Made by a program: the position numbers and the translations under genes | The notes under the pieces: generated by a model | Told to the model about the DNA's origin: nothing | The model's database searches: none | The model's input: the letters and a program-made list of their open reading frames with translations, nothing else | Shown here: in pieces, positions 1 to 8,154 of the stretch | Position numbering within the stretch: position 1 is the first letter of the stretch | How the letters are laid out: each line of letters starts with the position of its first letter | Origin: an uncultured Oligoflexales bacterium | Lineage (GTDB): Bacteria > Bdellovibrionota_B > Oligoflexia > Oligoflexales > JAPPIL01 | Reading direction: 5' to 3' | Assembly (NCBI GenBank): GCA_958296095.1 | Contig: OY282434.1 | Location: 2,572,001 to 2,636,000 of the forward strand | Length of the DNA: 64,000 bases

Positions 1-490
1 TAGCCGAGAGGTCTGAGAGCAAGCAGAGAGGGTACGCAGAGTGGTCTGAGGACAAGGAGCGAGCTAGGAAGCGAGCGATATAAAAAGCCGCAGCGCAGCG
101 AACGGCCTCACCGCGCCGTTCATGGAGCTCTCGGTCGGCAAGCCTAAACGCAATAGCGAGGGGGCAAAGATACCACTTAGCCCAAACCTCCGTTGTCTTG
201 GCACGGCGCAGACCTACCGATAAACTCTCCCAGAACAGATACAAGCACATGCCCTATGCAAAGAAATAATCTGAACGCGATGGCAAGAGGTCTGAGGGCA
301 AGGAGCGAGCTAGAAAGCGAGCGATACAAAAAAGCCGTAGCGCAGCGAACGGCCTCACCGCGCCGTTCATGGAGCTCTCGGTAGGCGAGAGGTCTGAGGA
401 CAGGCAGGGAGGTCTGAGGGCAAGCAGAGAGGGCGCGCAGAGTGGCCTGAGAACATGCAGCGAGCTAGCAAGCGAGCGATACAGAAAGCC
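1..490 (+). repeat. Intergenic palindromic repeat block 1
   Basis: The block is built from modules that recur in ten other places in the window: a cctccgtt-ncttggcacgg module, an aaactc hairpin arm, a catggagctctcgg module and a gcgagctaggaagcgagcg module. Short frames run through it on both strands, but they consist only of repeat-derived peptides (for example SELESERYKK), so I do not call genes here. The block probably extends left of the window. Its right end fuses in frame into the rpn fragment that follows. Confidence 0.8.
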
Positions 491-991
491 GCGTGGCGCG
501 TAGCGCAGTTTTTGGGCAACATGCTAATGGATTATTGTGATGCGGCCGATAGGGGGGTGAAGCGCCGGGATTTTGATCGTGTTGATCGTAAGCGCTGGCC
601 GCACAAGCGAGAGGAGGAGCGATTCGTGCCAACGATGTATTTTGGGCTGGAACGAGCTGAGCGACGCGGCTTGCAGAAGGGCAAGCAGCTGGGCATCGAG
701 CAGGGCAAGCAGCTGGGCATCGAGCAGGGTGAACAGCTGGGTTTGCAGAAGGGCGAACAGCTGGGTTTGCAGAAGGGCGAACAGCTGGGTTTGCAGAAGG
801 GCGAACAGTTGGGCTTGCAGAAGGGCGAACAGCTGGGCTTGCAGAAGGGCATTGAGAAGGGTGTCGAGCAAAAGCAGATGGAGGCTGCTCAGCTAATGCT
901 TAGCGATGGCGTGCCTGAGGCTCAGGTGTGCAAATTTCTGAAATTGACCAAGAAAGAGCTGACGGCACTCAAGCGAAAATTAAAAAATTAA
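455..991 (+). pseudogene. Rpn/PD-(D/E)XK recombinase, C-terminal fragment
   Basis: This is the C-terminal part of an Rpn-family (PD-(D/E)XK nuclease family transposase) protein. Residues 1-17 are translated repeat sequence; recognisable rpn sequence starts near nt 505. The middle carries about eight tandem 8-residue units of the type GLQKGEQL/GIEQGKQL, typical of the coiled tails of this family. The end (LTKKELTALKRKLKN) matches the C-termini of the other copies at 14967 and 59548. The nuclease domain with the D...ExK motif is absent; if it exists it lies left of the window, beyond the repeat. Rpn proteins promote RecA-independent recombination in E. coli; this copy should be inactive alone. 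The junction with the repeat is the same as in the copy at 14967. Confidence 0.75.
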
Positions 992-1014
992 AGATTTCAG
1001 CCAATTTTCCCAAT

Positions 1015-1640
1015 CATGTCCCTGCCCTTCATGGAGCTCTCGGTGGGCAAGAGGTGGGGGCAACAGCCGAGAGACTTGGGGGCAAGCCTGATCGCAATAG
1101 CAAGAAGTCTGAGGGCAAGGATACCACTTAGCCCATACCTCCGTTATCTTGGCGCGGTGCAGACCTACCGAGAAACCCGACCTCAACAGGTGTAGGCACA
1201 TGCCTTGTGCAAGAGCATAATCTGACAGTAATATGGCAGTATTTATGGTCGGGTTTTCGCACGGTCTCACCTCGCCCTTCATGGAGCTCTCGGCAGGCAA
1301 GAGGTGGGGGCAAGCGCCGAGAGATCTGAGGGCAGGCAGAGAGGGCGCGCAGAGTGGCCTGAGAACGTGCAGCGAGCTAGGAAGCGAGCGATACGAAAAG
1401 CAGCGTAGCGAGCGAAGCGAGCTAGCAAGCGAGCGATACAAAAAGTCGCAGCGCAGCGCACGGTCTTGCCGTGCCGTTCATGGAGCTCTCGGTAGGCAGG
1501 CCTGAACGCAATAACGAGAGGTCTGAGGACAAGCAGAGAGAGGATGCAGAGAGACTAGAGGATAAGCAGCGAGCTAGCAAGCGAGCGTTACTAAAGAGCC
1601 GAGTAGCGTAGCGTAGCGCGTAGCGCGCGGCTATAACCAC
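1015..1640 (+). repeat. Intergenic palindromic repeat block 2
   Basis: The block has the same module order as block 1, twice over. It holds a hairpin whose arms are aaacccgacc (1173-1182) and ggtcgggttt (1247-1256), a C/G variant of the aaactcgacc/ggtcgagttt arms seen elsewhere. Several gcgagctagcaagcgagcg modules follow up to 1625. It ends directly before the tpiA ribosome binding site. No gene is supported inside it. Confidence 0.85.
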
Positions 1641-1651
1641 AGGAGGGTGAC

Positions 1652-2371
1652 TTGAAAAAAACTATCATTGCCAACTGGAAGATGCACAAGCTGCGGGGCG
1701 ATATTGAGCCATATTGTCGGGCACTGTCGCCAGCAAAACTCAGCGGCGTAGAGGTTTACATTGCGCCACCGTTCCCGCTCTTGGTGGAGACTGTCACCAC
1801 CGCCAAGGAATATGGTATCGGGGTGCTGGCACAGAACGTTCATCATGCGCCTGAGGGTGCGTTCACAGGTGAAGTGTCCGCGCCCCTGCTTGCCGATGCA
1901 GGCGTGCGGGGGGCGATTGTCGGACACAGCGAACGCCGGACACAGTGGGGTGAAACCAATGCCATTGTGGCTCGTAAAGTGCAAGCCTGCCAACAAGCAG
2001 GCCTACTACCCGTTCTATGCGTGGGCGAATCAGATGCACAGCGGGCACGCGGCGAAACACGAGCAGTCTTGCGACAGCAGCTAGTCAGCGTTCTGCAACA
2101 TGTGCCAGGTGTGTCCTTGTGCGTTGCTTACGAACCCGTGTGGGCAATTGGCAGCGGCAAAACGGCGAGCACGGCCCAGGTGCAGGAGGTGCACCACTAC
2201 CTCAAGGAGTGTGCCAAAGACGAAAATTCCCAGTTAACCGTGCTCTATGGTGGCAGTGTCAAGCCCGACAACGCGGCGGCATTGATGGCCTTACCCGCGG
2301 TAGATGGTGTGCTGGTCGGCGGGGCGGCACTGCAAGCGGCGCAGTTTGTTGACATTATCAATTCAGTTTAG
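1652..2371 (+). CDS. tpiA: Triosephosphate isomerase
   Basis: Interconverts dihydroxyacetone phosphate and glyceraldehyde 3-phosphate in glycolysis and gluconeogenesis; cytoplasmic TIM barrel. The catalytic set is complete: NWKM at residues 8-11 (Lys10), GHSERR with His92, YEPVWAIGSGK with Glu161, and the C-terminal phosphate loop LYGGSVKP followed by VDGVLVGGAAL. At 239 residues it is slightly shorter than the usual 250. The start is a TTG placed 4 nt after an AGGAGGG box (1641-1647); no ATG fits the conserved N-terminus. It follows a repeat block directly, so its promoter must lie in or before that repeat. No secG follows, unlike many tpiA loci. Confidence 0.97.
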   Translation: MKKTIIANWKMHKLRGDIEPYCRALSPAKLSGVEVYIAPPFPLLVETVTTAKEYGIGVLAQNVHHAPEGAFTGEVSAPLLADAGVRGAIVGHSERRTQWGETNAIVARKVQACQQAGLLPVLCVGESDAQRARGETRAVLRQQLVSVLQHVPGVSLCVAYEPVWAIGSGKTASTAQVQEVHHYLKECAKDENSQLTVLYGGSVKPDNAAALMALPAVDGVLVGGAALQAAQFVDIINSV

Positions 2372-2493
2372 GACATGCAGGGATTGGGTAATGGAGCTGC
2401 AAAATTAGGGAAAAACTCCACTAGGCAATTATTTAAAGTTTAGCGGCAACAATGCCGATGAGTACCCCGCAGCGACCTGAGGAGACGACCACG

Positions 2494-3015
2494 ATGCCGC
2501 GCACCCGGCAAAAACAGCGGCTAGGCTTTAGTCTTGTCGAACTGATGGTGGTGTTGGTGCTGGTAGGCACACTTGTGTCACTAGCCTTGCCGCGGTTCAA
2601 TACATTCATTGCCAGGGGCAGACAGGCAGAGGCGCATGCCAATCTCGGCATCATTGCCTCGTTGCAGCAGAGCTATAAGCTTGAATATAACAAGTACCAT
2701 GGAAGTCCAGACCCTGATTTTATGGAGATGGGGATGGGTCACCCGAAGAAGAAGTGCGAGCCCACTAGCTCTTATCAGAAGATAAATACGTTAGGCTTCC
2801 GCGTTACCGACTGTGAGAAGCTGCGCTATACCTATACAAGCAGAAGTGCTAAAGATACCGCCTGGAATTCAGGTAGCAACGGCCTCTTTGGAACAACTGG
2901 CTATCGAGCTGAGCGGTCGTATATTTACCCCAACTGTAAGAAGGATGACGGTGCGAGGATCAGCAAGGATCGTGTACTTGAACATGACACAGATGTTATT
3001 GAGAAGTGCACTTAG
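2494..3015 (+). CDS. Type IV pilin-like protein (canonical N-terminus)
   Basis: A prepilin with a class III signal: a short basic leader, then the cleavage-site glycine and FSLVELMVVLVLVGTL with Glu at mature position 5, which marks the N-methylated, self-assembling helix of type IV pilins and major pseudopilins. The globular part holds a few cysteines, one near the C-terminus (VIEKCT), consistent with a disulfide-closed loop. I chose ATG 2494 because GAGGAG (2479-2484) sits nine bases upstream; ATG 2452 is open in frame but would give an over-long leader. It converges with the three collagen-tailed prepilin-like genes at 3060-7195, suggesting a shared fibre or secretion apparatus. No assembly ATPase or prepilin peptidase gene is in the window. 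Confidence 0.85.
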   Translation: MPRTRQKQRLGFSLVELMVVLVLVGTLVSLALPRFNTFIARGRQAEAHANLGIIASLQQSYKLEYNKYHGSPDPDFMEMGMGHPKKKCEPTSSYQKINTLGFRVTDCEKLRYTYTSRSAKDTAWNSGSNGLFGTTGYRAERSYIYPNCKKDDGARISKDRVLEHDTDVIEKCT

Positions 3016-3059
3016 GCAAGAACACGTTAGGCCAAATTATCGGTTAGGGGCAGAGGGTG

Positions 3060-4295
3060 TTATCGACAGCAGCAACTACAGTTGCCACGCGGTCCATCCG
3101 GTCCTTTCGGGGCATTGTTGCGACCTGGAGAACCAGGTAATCCAGGGGGACCATGCTGTGTGCCATAAGGATAGGTTCGGTTCACATAACCCGCAACCTC
3201 ACCACTCCGCCCGCTGGCTTTAAAACTGCTGATGCCATGGTGTCGCCTCAGCGTGCAAGTTTCCCTTCTGTAGGTAGCGAGATTATCGCTGTGACCTCCA
3301 CCTCCGCTCACGCGTTTAAGCAAGGTGTATGTGTTGGAATCAGTGAATGGTGCCGTCTTGCTCTCCGCAGCCACTCGCATGCTACTAGGGCTGCTAATGC
3401 CAGGGGCGGGGTTTGACACACATTTGGGGATTTCATCGTCTAGTATTCGTTCGATATAGCCACTGTCACTACAGTCGATGGCCTTGACAGTGCGCTTTTC
3501 CGTACCGCCGCGAATTCCGGCAAGGCTATTGGTATGATCCGTAGTACTGCAGATAGGCTCGCCGGTGACGAGTCTTGGCGTGGAAGACGTACGGAGAAAG
3601 CCGAGTATCGCTCCCTTAGCGCATGCTTTCCCCTCCACCAGCGGTACTTGGCTACACTTGGTATAGTTAGAATTAAAATCGTACTGGACGATCACCCCTG
3701 ATCCAGAGTAGAGCGCCGAGCCGTCTTTGTCCTTCTGGGTGCGGTGTCCGCTGTCGCACTTGGTCATGTTATCGCTGAGCGCACTCGACGTGTTGTGGTG
3801 TAGGAAGACGATCTCTTCGCGCGAGGCGAGTTTGACATTGACGACCGGATGCTCCTTGCGGATGAACTCGACCTTAACTTCAACGGCCATCAGTGTCTCC
3901 TGCTTGGCATAGCTGTCAGCCTGCAACACACTGCCGCCGCTTAGGCTAATCTTGTTAGCCGTAACCTTCCACCAGCGACCGGCTGTGCCACCGGTGTAAT
4001 TGTAATCATAGAGATCCTCCGCAAGGTAGAGATCTCCGTAGGGGATAACGACGTTCGTTCCGCTCGAATTCATATCTCGCGTGCAAATCTCTCCATTACA
4101 GCTGTGCCTCGTCGTGTCCCAGCCAGAAACGACGATGTTCTTGTAGTGCTTGAGCAGATTCTCCCGCTGTTCCCGCAACCTCACCACCGTCATCACTTTT
4201 GACTGATTACCGAGCAACCGCGCTACAGCGAGAGCGACAATCCCCGCAAGAGCAGCTGCCACTACTACCGACATCAATGTCATACCACTACGCAT
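3060..4295 (-). CDS. Prepilin-like protein with collagen-like tail (3rd in operon)
   Basis: 411 residues. The N-terminus (MRSGMTLMSVVVAAALAG) looks like a prepilin leader and helix: a glycine before a methionine, then a 20-residue hydrophobic stretch. The position-5 glutamate of pilins is missing (Ser instead), as in the GspK type of minor pseudopilin. The body is rich in Ser, Thr, Gly and paired Cys. The last 40 residues contain Gly-X-Y triplets (GPPGLPGSPG, then GPDGPRG) and end in the cysteine cluster CSCCCR. It lies 9 nt after the gene at 4305-5588, in one transcription unit. Probable minor pilin or pseudopilin; the role of the collagen-like end is unknown. Calling the first 30 residues an ordinary membrane anchor is the main alternative. 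Confidence 0.7.
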   Translation of the reverse strand: MRSGMTLMSVVVAAALAGIVALAVARLLGNQSKVMTVVRLREQRENLLKHYKNIVVSGWDTTRHSCNGEICTRDMNSSGTNVVIPYGDLYLAEDLYDYNYTGGTAGRWWKVTANKISLSGGSVLQADSYAKQETLMAVEVKVEFIRKEHPVVNVKLASREEIVFLHHNTSSALSDNMTKCDSGHRTQKDKDGSALYSGSGVIVQYDFNSNYTKCSQVPLVEGKACAKGAILGFLRTSSTPRLVTGEPICSTTDHTNSLAGIRGGTEKRTVKAIDCSDSGYIERILDDEIPKCVSNPAPGISSPSSMRVAAESKTAPFTDSNTYTLLKRVSGGGGHSDNLATYRRETCTLRRHHGISSFKASGRSGEVAGYVNRTYPYGTQHGPPGLPGSPGRNNAPKGPDGPRGNCSCCCR

Positions 4296-4304
4296 ACCAC
4301 TTCC

Positions 4305-5588
4305 TCACAGGCATGACGGCCCCGGATCACCTCGGGGACCTCCTCCGTCCGGCCCAGGGCGGCCGATGGGTCCCTGTCCTGTCACATTATAGGTGGGGTA
4401 GCCAGGGAGGGTGATCGGCCTAGCGGCTATCGTCGGGAATCCCATCAGTGTCGCACACTTCAATTCGCCTCTGTCAGAAATTTTATAGATGGCGTTATGC
4501 GAGAGTGGAGTTGGATTAGTAGAGATAGTAGTACCAAAGGTATTGACACAAGAATCGTACGTTGCAGTACCCCTACAAGTGCCATATTTGACCATCTTCC
4601 CGCGGCCCTCTAGGGCGCACTCGACATTGTTGCCTGCACTCAGGCCTGCCCCTGTACCGATTTTCCAGATCACACTGTAAGAACCTCTGCAATCGGTAGG
4701 AGTAACGGATACCCTGTCATCGTTCTCGCCGCTGCATTTACCACCGCTACCGGTGGAGTACACCACTTGTCCCTTTGGGTCACCCAAGGGGCAAGTACCA
4801 ACCTCGCCCCTAGTATCGATAAGCTCGTTGGGACCGCAACCTACGCTCCTGCTGGCGGTATGTAGGGCAATCTCTATCACTCCTGACCCAGAACAGCCAC
4901 CAGACACATAGTTGGTGCTGCGCCGCACGCGCAACACGCGTCCCGAGCCACTGCCAGCCCGCAACTCAGGCAAGTGGCGTTTGGGCGATGTGGCGTTTTG
5001 CCATTTGTCCCGGTCAAGTTTTTGCGTGAAGATGAGATCGACGGCATTATTCCCCATATCTTGCCATTTAAGCTCAATGTTCCACCAACCACTAGAATCG
5101 GCGGTCACGACAGAGTCTTTCAATGTCTTGCCGCCCTCCGGGATAAAGGTAACGCTGGAGCTCTCGAAGTTAGCACTGCTGAAATCGAGCGCACCCCCCG
5201 CCTTGAAACGATGCAAAACTTTGCCAGCCACCACCGGCTCTTTAAATTCGCAGTCAGGTCCCATCAAGCGCAGGGCGGTGCCACCGGAGGGAGTGGTGCA
5301 GCTACCTTTACCAAAAACACACCTACGCATCTCTCTGTTGGCAGTGGGGGGGGGTGTTTGCTCGATGCCATAGTAAAGGGTGCACCACCACACTTTGTCG
5401 TCGTGCAGCAGGTTGCTGTAGAACTTGTAGATGGCATCACTCTTGTCCTGCAGTTCCATAACTCGCAGGGCGTTCATCTGGTTGACCACCAGTCGCATTG
5501 CCGCCAGCGCCAAGACACCGGATAGTCCCACCGCGACCATGAGGGAGGTTAGGGTCAGCCCATCCCTGGTTGCTAACACGGCACGCAA
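4305..5588 (-). CDS. Prepilin-like protein with collagen-like tail (2nd in operon)
   Basis: 427 residues with the same architecture as its two neighbours. The N-terminal segment is DGLTLTSLMVAVGLSG, a glycine followed by a hydrophobic helix without Glu at mature position 5. A Gly/Ser/Cys-rich globular region of about 350 residues follows. The C-terminus is Gly-X-Y rich (GPIGRPGPDG, GDPGP) and closes with SCL. The start overlaps the upstream gene's end by 16 nt, so the two are probably translationally coupled. Shared traits with the flanking genes are the leader, an early paired-Trp/Cys segment (WWCTLYYG here, WECTVKS in the first gene) and the short Gly-X-Y tail. No enzymatic motif is visible. 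Confidence 0.7.
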   Translation of the reverse strand: MRAVLATRDGLTLTSLMVAVGLSGVLALAAMRLVVNQMNALRVMELQDKSDAIYKFYSNLLHDDKVWWCTLYYGIEQTPPPTANREMRRCVFGKGSCTTPSGGTALRLMGPDCEFKEPVVAGKVLHRFKAGGALDFSSANFESSSVTFIPEGGKTLKDSVVTADSSGWWNIELKWQDMGNNAVDLIFTQKLDRDKWQNATSPKRHLPELRAGSGSGRVLRVRRSTNYVSGGCSGSGVIEIALHTASRSVGCGPNELIDTRGEVGTCPLGDPKGQVVYSTGSGGKCSGENDDRVSVTPTDCRGSYSVIWKIGTGAGLSAGNNVECALEGRGKMVKYGTCRGTATYDSCVNTFGTTISTNPTPLSHNAIYKISDRGELKCATLMGFPTIAARPITLPGYPTYNVTGQGPIGRPGPDGGGPRGDPGPSCL

Positions 5589-7195
5589 CTCTCGCCATCG
5601 GGACAGAGGTCATCAGTGCAGTCACTGCTGCTACAAGTCCTATCCGGACCCGGCGGCCCTGTCGGCCCTACATAGCTGTTATCCTTGCTGTGGAGCCAAG
5701 CGCCATCTTTGCCATCGGGGCCTGGTGGTCCGCGAAAACCTCCAGGGTTATCCGTGTTGTTTCTATTATCAGCACAGGGAGTAGTAATACGCCCGGTGTT
5801 AGAATGGAAACCGGCCAGAGCTTCTAGCTGATCGCAGTCGCCTTTGCCTGGCTCGACTCCTCCCCTACCCACTCCCCAGCGGTTGGTCGAGCACTCGAAT
5901 GTGCCTACCTTGCCGCCAGTGTCGTCACTAGCACGAATCCTAACCACGCCGTACTGGTTCTTCTCATCGCAGTTTTTGCTGGTCTCGCTCTGATTCACCT
6001 TTTCGACTAGAATGTTGGGATTGCTGCAATGGCTGATACCTGTATGTGGATCGAAGTAGGCAATCGCAGTTGTGCCCTGTCCCCCAGTGCCACTGATAGA
6101 ACCGACCAATGTCTCAGGGCACTTGCCCTTAAAAACAGCCCGTGCGATGGCGGAAGGCGGTGCCCCATGCGTTGCTCTAGCAGTGCCGTCGCAGGCTATG
6201 TGCGTACCGTCGATACCTCCAAAACCATAATCAGTCTTAAAACCACGATAACCCGGCATGCCGGTGCCACTGACAAATGGGTTAACCATATCCTCTGGGC
6301 TACGACGAGCTGCGCCATAGTCATCAATGTAGTCGTAGGTATCCACGTCATAGCAGGGGGGAATGACCAGCGGACCGCGGCTCGAACATTCCACCAAGCC
6401 GGTGAGGGAATCGAATTTGACGACGGCAGTATCACCAGCATAAGCGCTCACCCCTTTGCTCGTCATATGTGGTGCAGCGCCGGTGCCCCCCAGATGGCTT
6501 GGATGCCAAGGTCTAGCTGAGCCTCTCCTCCTACCAGGAAAGTAGCCCGTAACCCGCCCATCGGAACAGTCGGTCGCTACCGTACGATTCATGTAGATCG
6601 CATGCTCCTTATCAGCCAACTCAAAGCTAACACCGAGGTCATTCTTGATGTTCTTGCGGTAGCTCTTGAGCACGAGCTTTAATTCTACCGCTCGGCGGCT
6701 AGCTTGGTCGGGGTCAAGTCCCTCCCACTCGACGGTGAGGCAAAAGTGATGCACGTTGGCGTTGCAGGCCACCTGACCGATAGGCAGATCGTTGTAGTCC
6801 TGCAATCTCAAGCCCAGTCCCCCACTGGGTATACGTAACGTCCCCGTGCCCGTGCCGAATCTTTCCTGACAATCGCCCGTATAGTCGTAGATGTTCAGTG
6901 TCCCGTCGGGAGCATTAGCACCGGCGGGTTTAGGGGTAGGGCAGGGCGCGGTGGTGCAGCCTGCCAAGTACTGTTGCAACTCAGCGTTCGACTTAACCGT
7001 GCACTCCCAGGTGTTGCGATTGGAGACGATAGAACTGTAGTAGGTTATTACTTGTTCGCGGAAAGACATGAGGTCGCCGATCAAGCTGATGTTAGCGCGG
7101 TTCTGCATCTGCTGGGTGTAGACCAAGGCGAAGATACCGAGCACCACGGCACCTGCCATCACTGCGACTATGCCAAAGCCGCCCTCGCTTCGCAT
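5573..7195 (-). CDS. Prepilin-like protein with collagen-like tail (1st in operon)
   Basis: 540 residues, the first and longest of three related reverse-strand genes. The N-terminus (MRSEGGFGIVAVMAGAVV) gives a Gly-Phe cleavage-type site and a hydrophobic helix, again without the position-5 Glu. Many cysteines are spread through the body. The tail has two Gly-X-Y blocks (GFRGPPGPDGKDG and GPTGPPGP), then about 25 Cys/Asp/Ser-rich residues ending CVPC. The large size recalls GspK, which sits at the tip of pseudopili and is also longer and Glu5-less; assignment to that role is inference. The region 7200-7360 upstream would hold the promoter; I could not fix one with confidence. Confidence 0.7.
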   Translation of the reverse strand: MRSEGGFGIVAVMAGAVVLGIFALVYTQQMQNRANISLIGDLMSFREQVITYYSSIVSNRNTWECTVKSNAELQQYLAGCTTAPCPTPKPAGANAPDGTLNIYDYTGDCQERFGTGTGTLRIPSGGLGLRLQDYNDLPIGQVACNANVHHFCLTVEWEGLDPDQASRRAVELKLVLKSYRKNIKNDLGVSFELADKEHAIYMNRTVATDCSDGRVTGYFPGRRRGSARPWHPSHLGGTGAAPHMTSKGVSAYAGDTAVVKFDSLTGLVECSSRGPLVIPPCYDVDTYDYIDDYGAARRSPEDMVNPFVSGTGMPGYRGFKTDYGFGGIDGTHIACDGTARATHGAPPSAIARAVFKGKCPETLVGSISGTGGQGTTAIAYFDPHTGISHCSNPNILVEKVNQSETSKNCDEKNQYGVVRIRASDDTGGKVGTFECSTNRWGVGRGGVEPGKGDCDQLEALAGFHSNTGRITTPCADNRNNTDNPGGFRGPPGPDGKDGAWLHSKDNSYVGPTGPPGPDRTCSSSDCTDDLCPDGESCVPC

Positions 7196-7360
7196 CCGTC
7201 AACCATGCTTGTGGAAATGATAATTCTGGTACCTATTATGACATACCCCTAGGTGCGAATGGCAAACTTTTTTTGCGCACTATTTGTTTTATCCTCCCGT
7301 GCTGGATTTTTTTTGACTATCCTCACGGCATGAGACGATTAGCTCGCTCGGTCTGAGGCT

Positions 7361-8035
7361 ATGTTCATGCGCGGTCGCGTCCACACAAATTTTCCCATTG
7401 CCCTACTCAGTTTTCCCGGTTCAAATTGCGACACGGACTGCCTCACGGTACTGCGGCAGCACTACCGCCTGCAGGTGCAAGTTTACCCGCACACCACCTC
7501 GGCGTTGCCGCGTGACGTGCGCGGAATAGTCGTGCCCGGTGGATTTAGCTTCGGCGACTATCTGCGTGCCGGTGCACTCGCGGCGCAGACACCGCTGAGT
7601 CAGGCACTGCACACCTGCGCGGCGCGCGGGGTTGCCATCATCGGTATCTGCAACGGCTGGCAAATTCTCACCGAGCTCGGCTTACTGCCCGGCACCCTGC
7701 TACCTAACCACAGTCGCACCTTTATCGCCCGCACCGTCGGCCTCACCGCGGACAATTCCCGCTGGCAACTGCACGGCGAGCTGAGCCTGCCCATCGCCCA
7801 CGCACAGGGCTGCTACTACCATCCGCATCCTCGCCAGTTGGAAGCTAACGACCAGATCGTTATGCGTTACAAAGATAACCCCAACGGCTCACAGGACCGC
7901 ATTGCCGCAATCTGCTCCTCCAGCCAAAAAGTCATCGGACTGATGCCGCACCCAGAACGAGCTTGGCACCCACTCCTCGGCGGCAGCAGTGACGGTCTGC
8001 GAGTGTGGGATGCCTTCCTCGCCGCCTGCGTTTAG
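7361..8035 (+). CDS. purQ: Phosphoribosylformylglycinamidine synthase, glutaminase subunit
   Basis: The class I glutamine amidotransferase subunit that supplies ammonia to PurL in the fourth step of purine synthesis. The triad is visible: nucleophile Cys97 in GICNGWQ (usually GICNGFQ) and His197/Glu199 in MPHPERAW. The N-terminal FPGSNCD and VVPGGFSFGDYLRAG segments are typical of PurQ. At 224 residues it has the expected length. A stand-alone PurQ implies a small-type PurL with PurS, which are not in this window. ATG 7367 is an alternative start six bases downstream; GAGG before 7361 is weak. Confidence 0.95.
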   Translation: MFMRGRVHTNFPIALLSFPGSNCDTDCLTVLRQHYRLQVQVYPHTTSALPRDVRGIVVPGGFSFGDYLRAGALAAQTPLSQALHTCAARGVAIIGICNGWQILTELGLLPGTLLPNHSRTFIARTVGLTADNSRWQLHGELSLPIAHAQGCYYHPHPRQLEANDQIVMRYKDNPNGSQDRIAAICSSSQKVIGLMPHPERAWHPLLGGSSDGLRVWDAFLAACV

Positions 8036-8086
8036 GGGGAACGTGCGCTGCTTGCCATCCTGGCCGCGTGCCGCAAAAATGGGCGC

Positions 8087-8115
8087 TTGTCAATTCAGGC
8101 GTTTTGCCCTAGCAT
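8087..8115 (+). promoter_or_regulatory. Candidate sigma70-type promoter of the BspA-like cluster
   Basis: TTGTCA (8087-8092), a 17-base spacer and TAGCAT (8110-8115) give four-of-six matches at each hexamer, 39 bases before the ATG at 8155. An AGGA box (8144-8147) lies seven bases before that ATG. Confidence 0.4.
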
Positions 8116-8154
8116 AGTCAGTAGGACTACTGATCATTGGTATAGGAATTAATC

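Noticed and set aside
664-870. Reverse-strand hydrophobic repeat frame opposite the rpn tail
   Set aside because: Mirror of the forward GLQKGEQL units; the forward frame has a homologous full-length relative.
1233-1505. Frames in repeat blocks giving peptides such as RSERSELASERYKK or FCIARFLARFARYAAF
   Set aside because: They recur in every repeat block, have no ribosome binding sites, and change frame between copies.
4974-5525. Forward-strand frames over the prepilin operon
   Set aside because: No start signals; the reverse strand has three consistent genes with leaders and matching tails.
7196-7360. Promoter for the prepilin operon (TTGCCA and CATAAT on the reverse strand)
   Set aside because: The spacing is about 19 bases, too long for a confident call.
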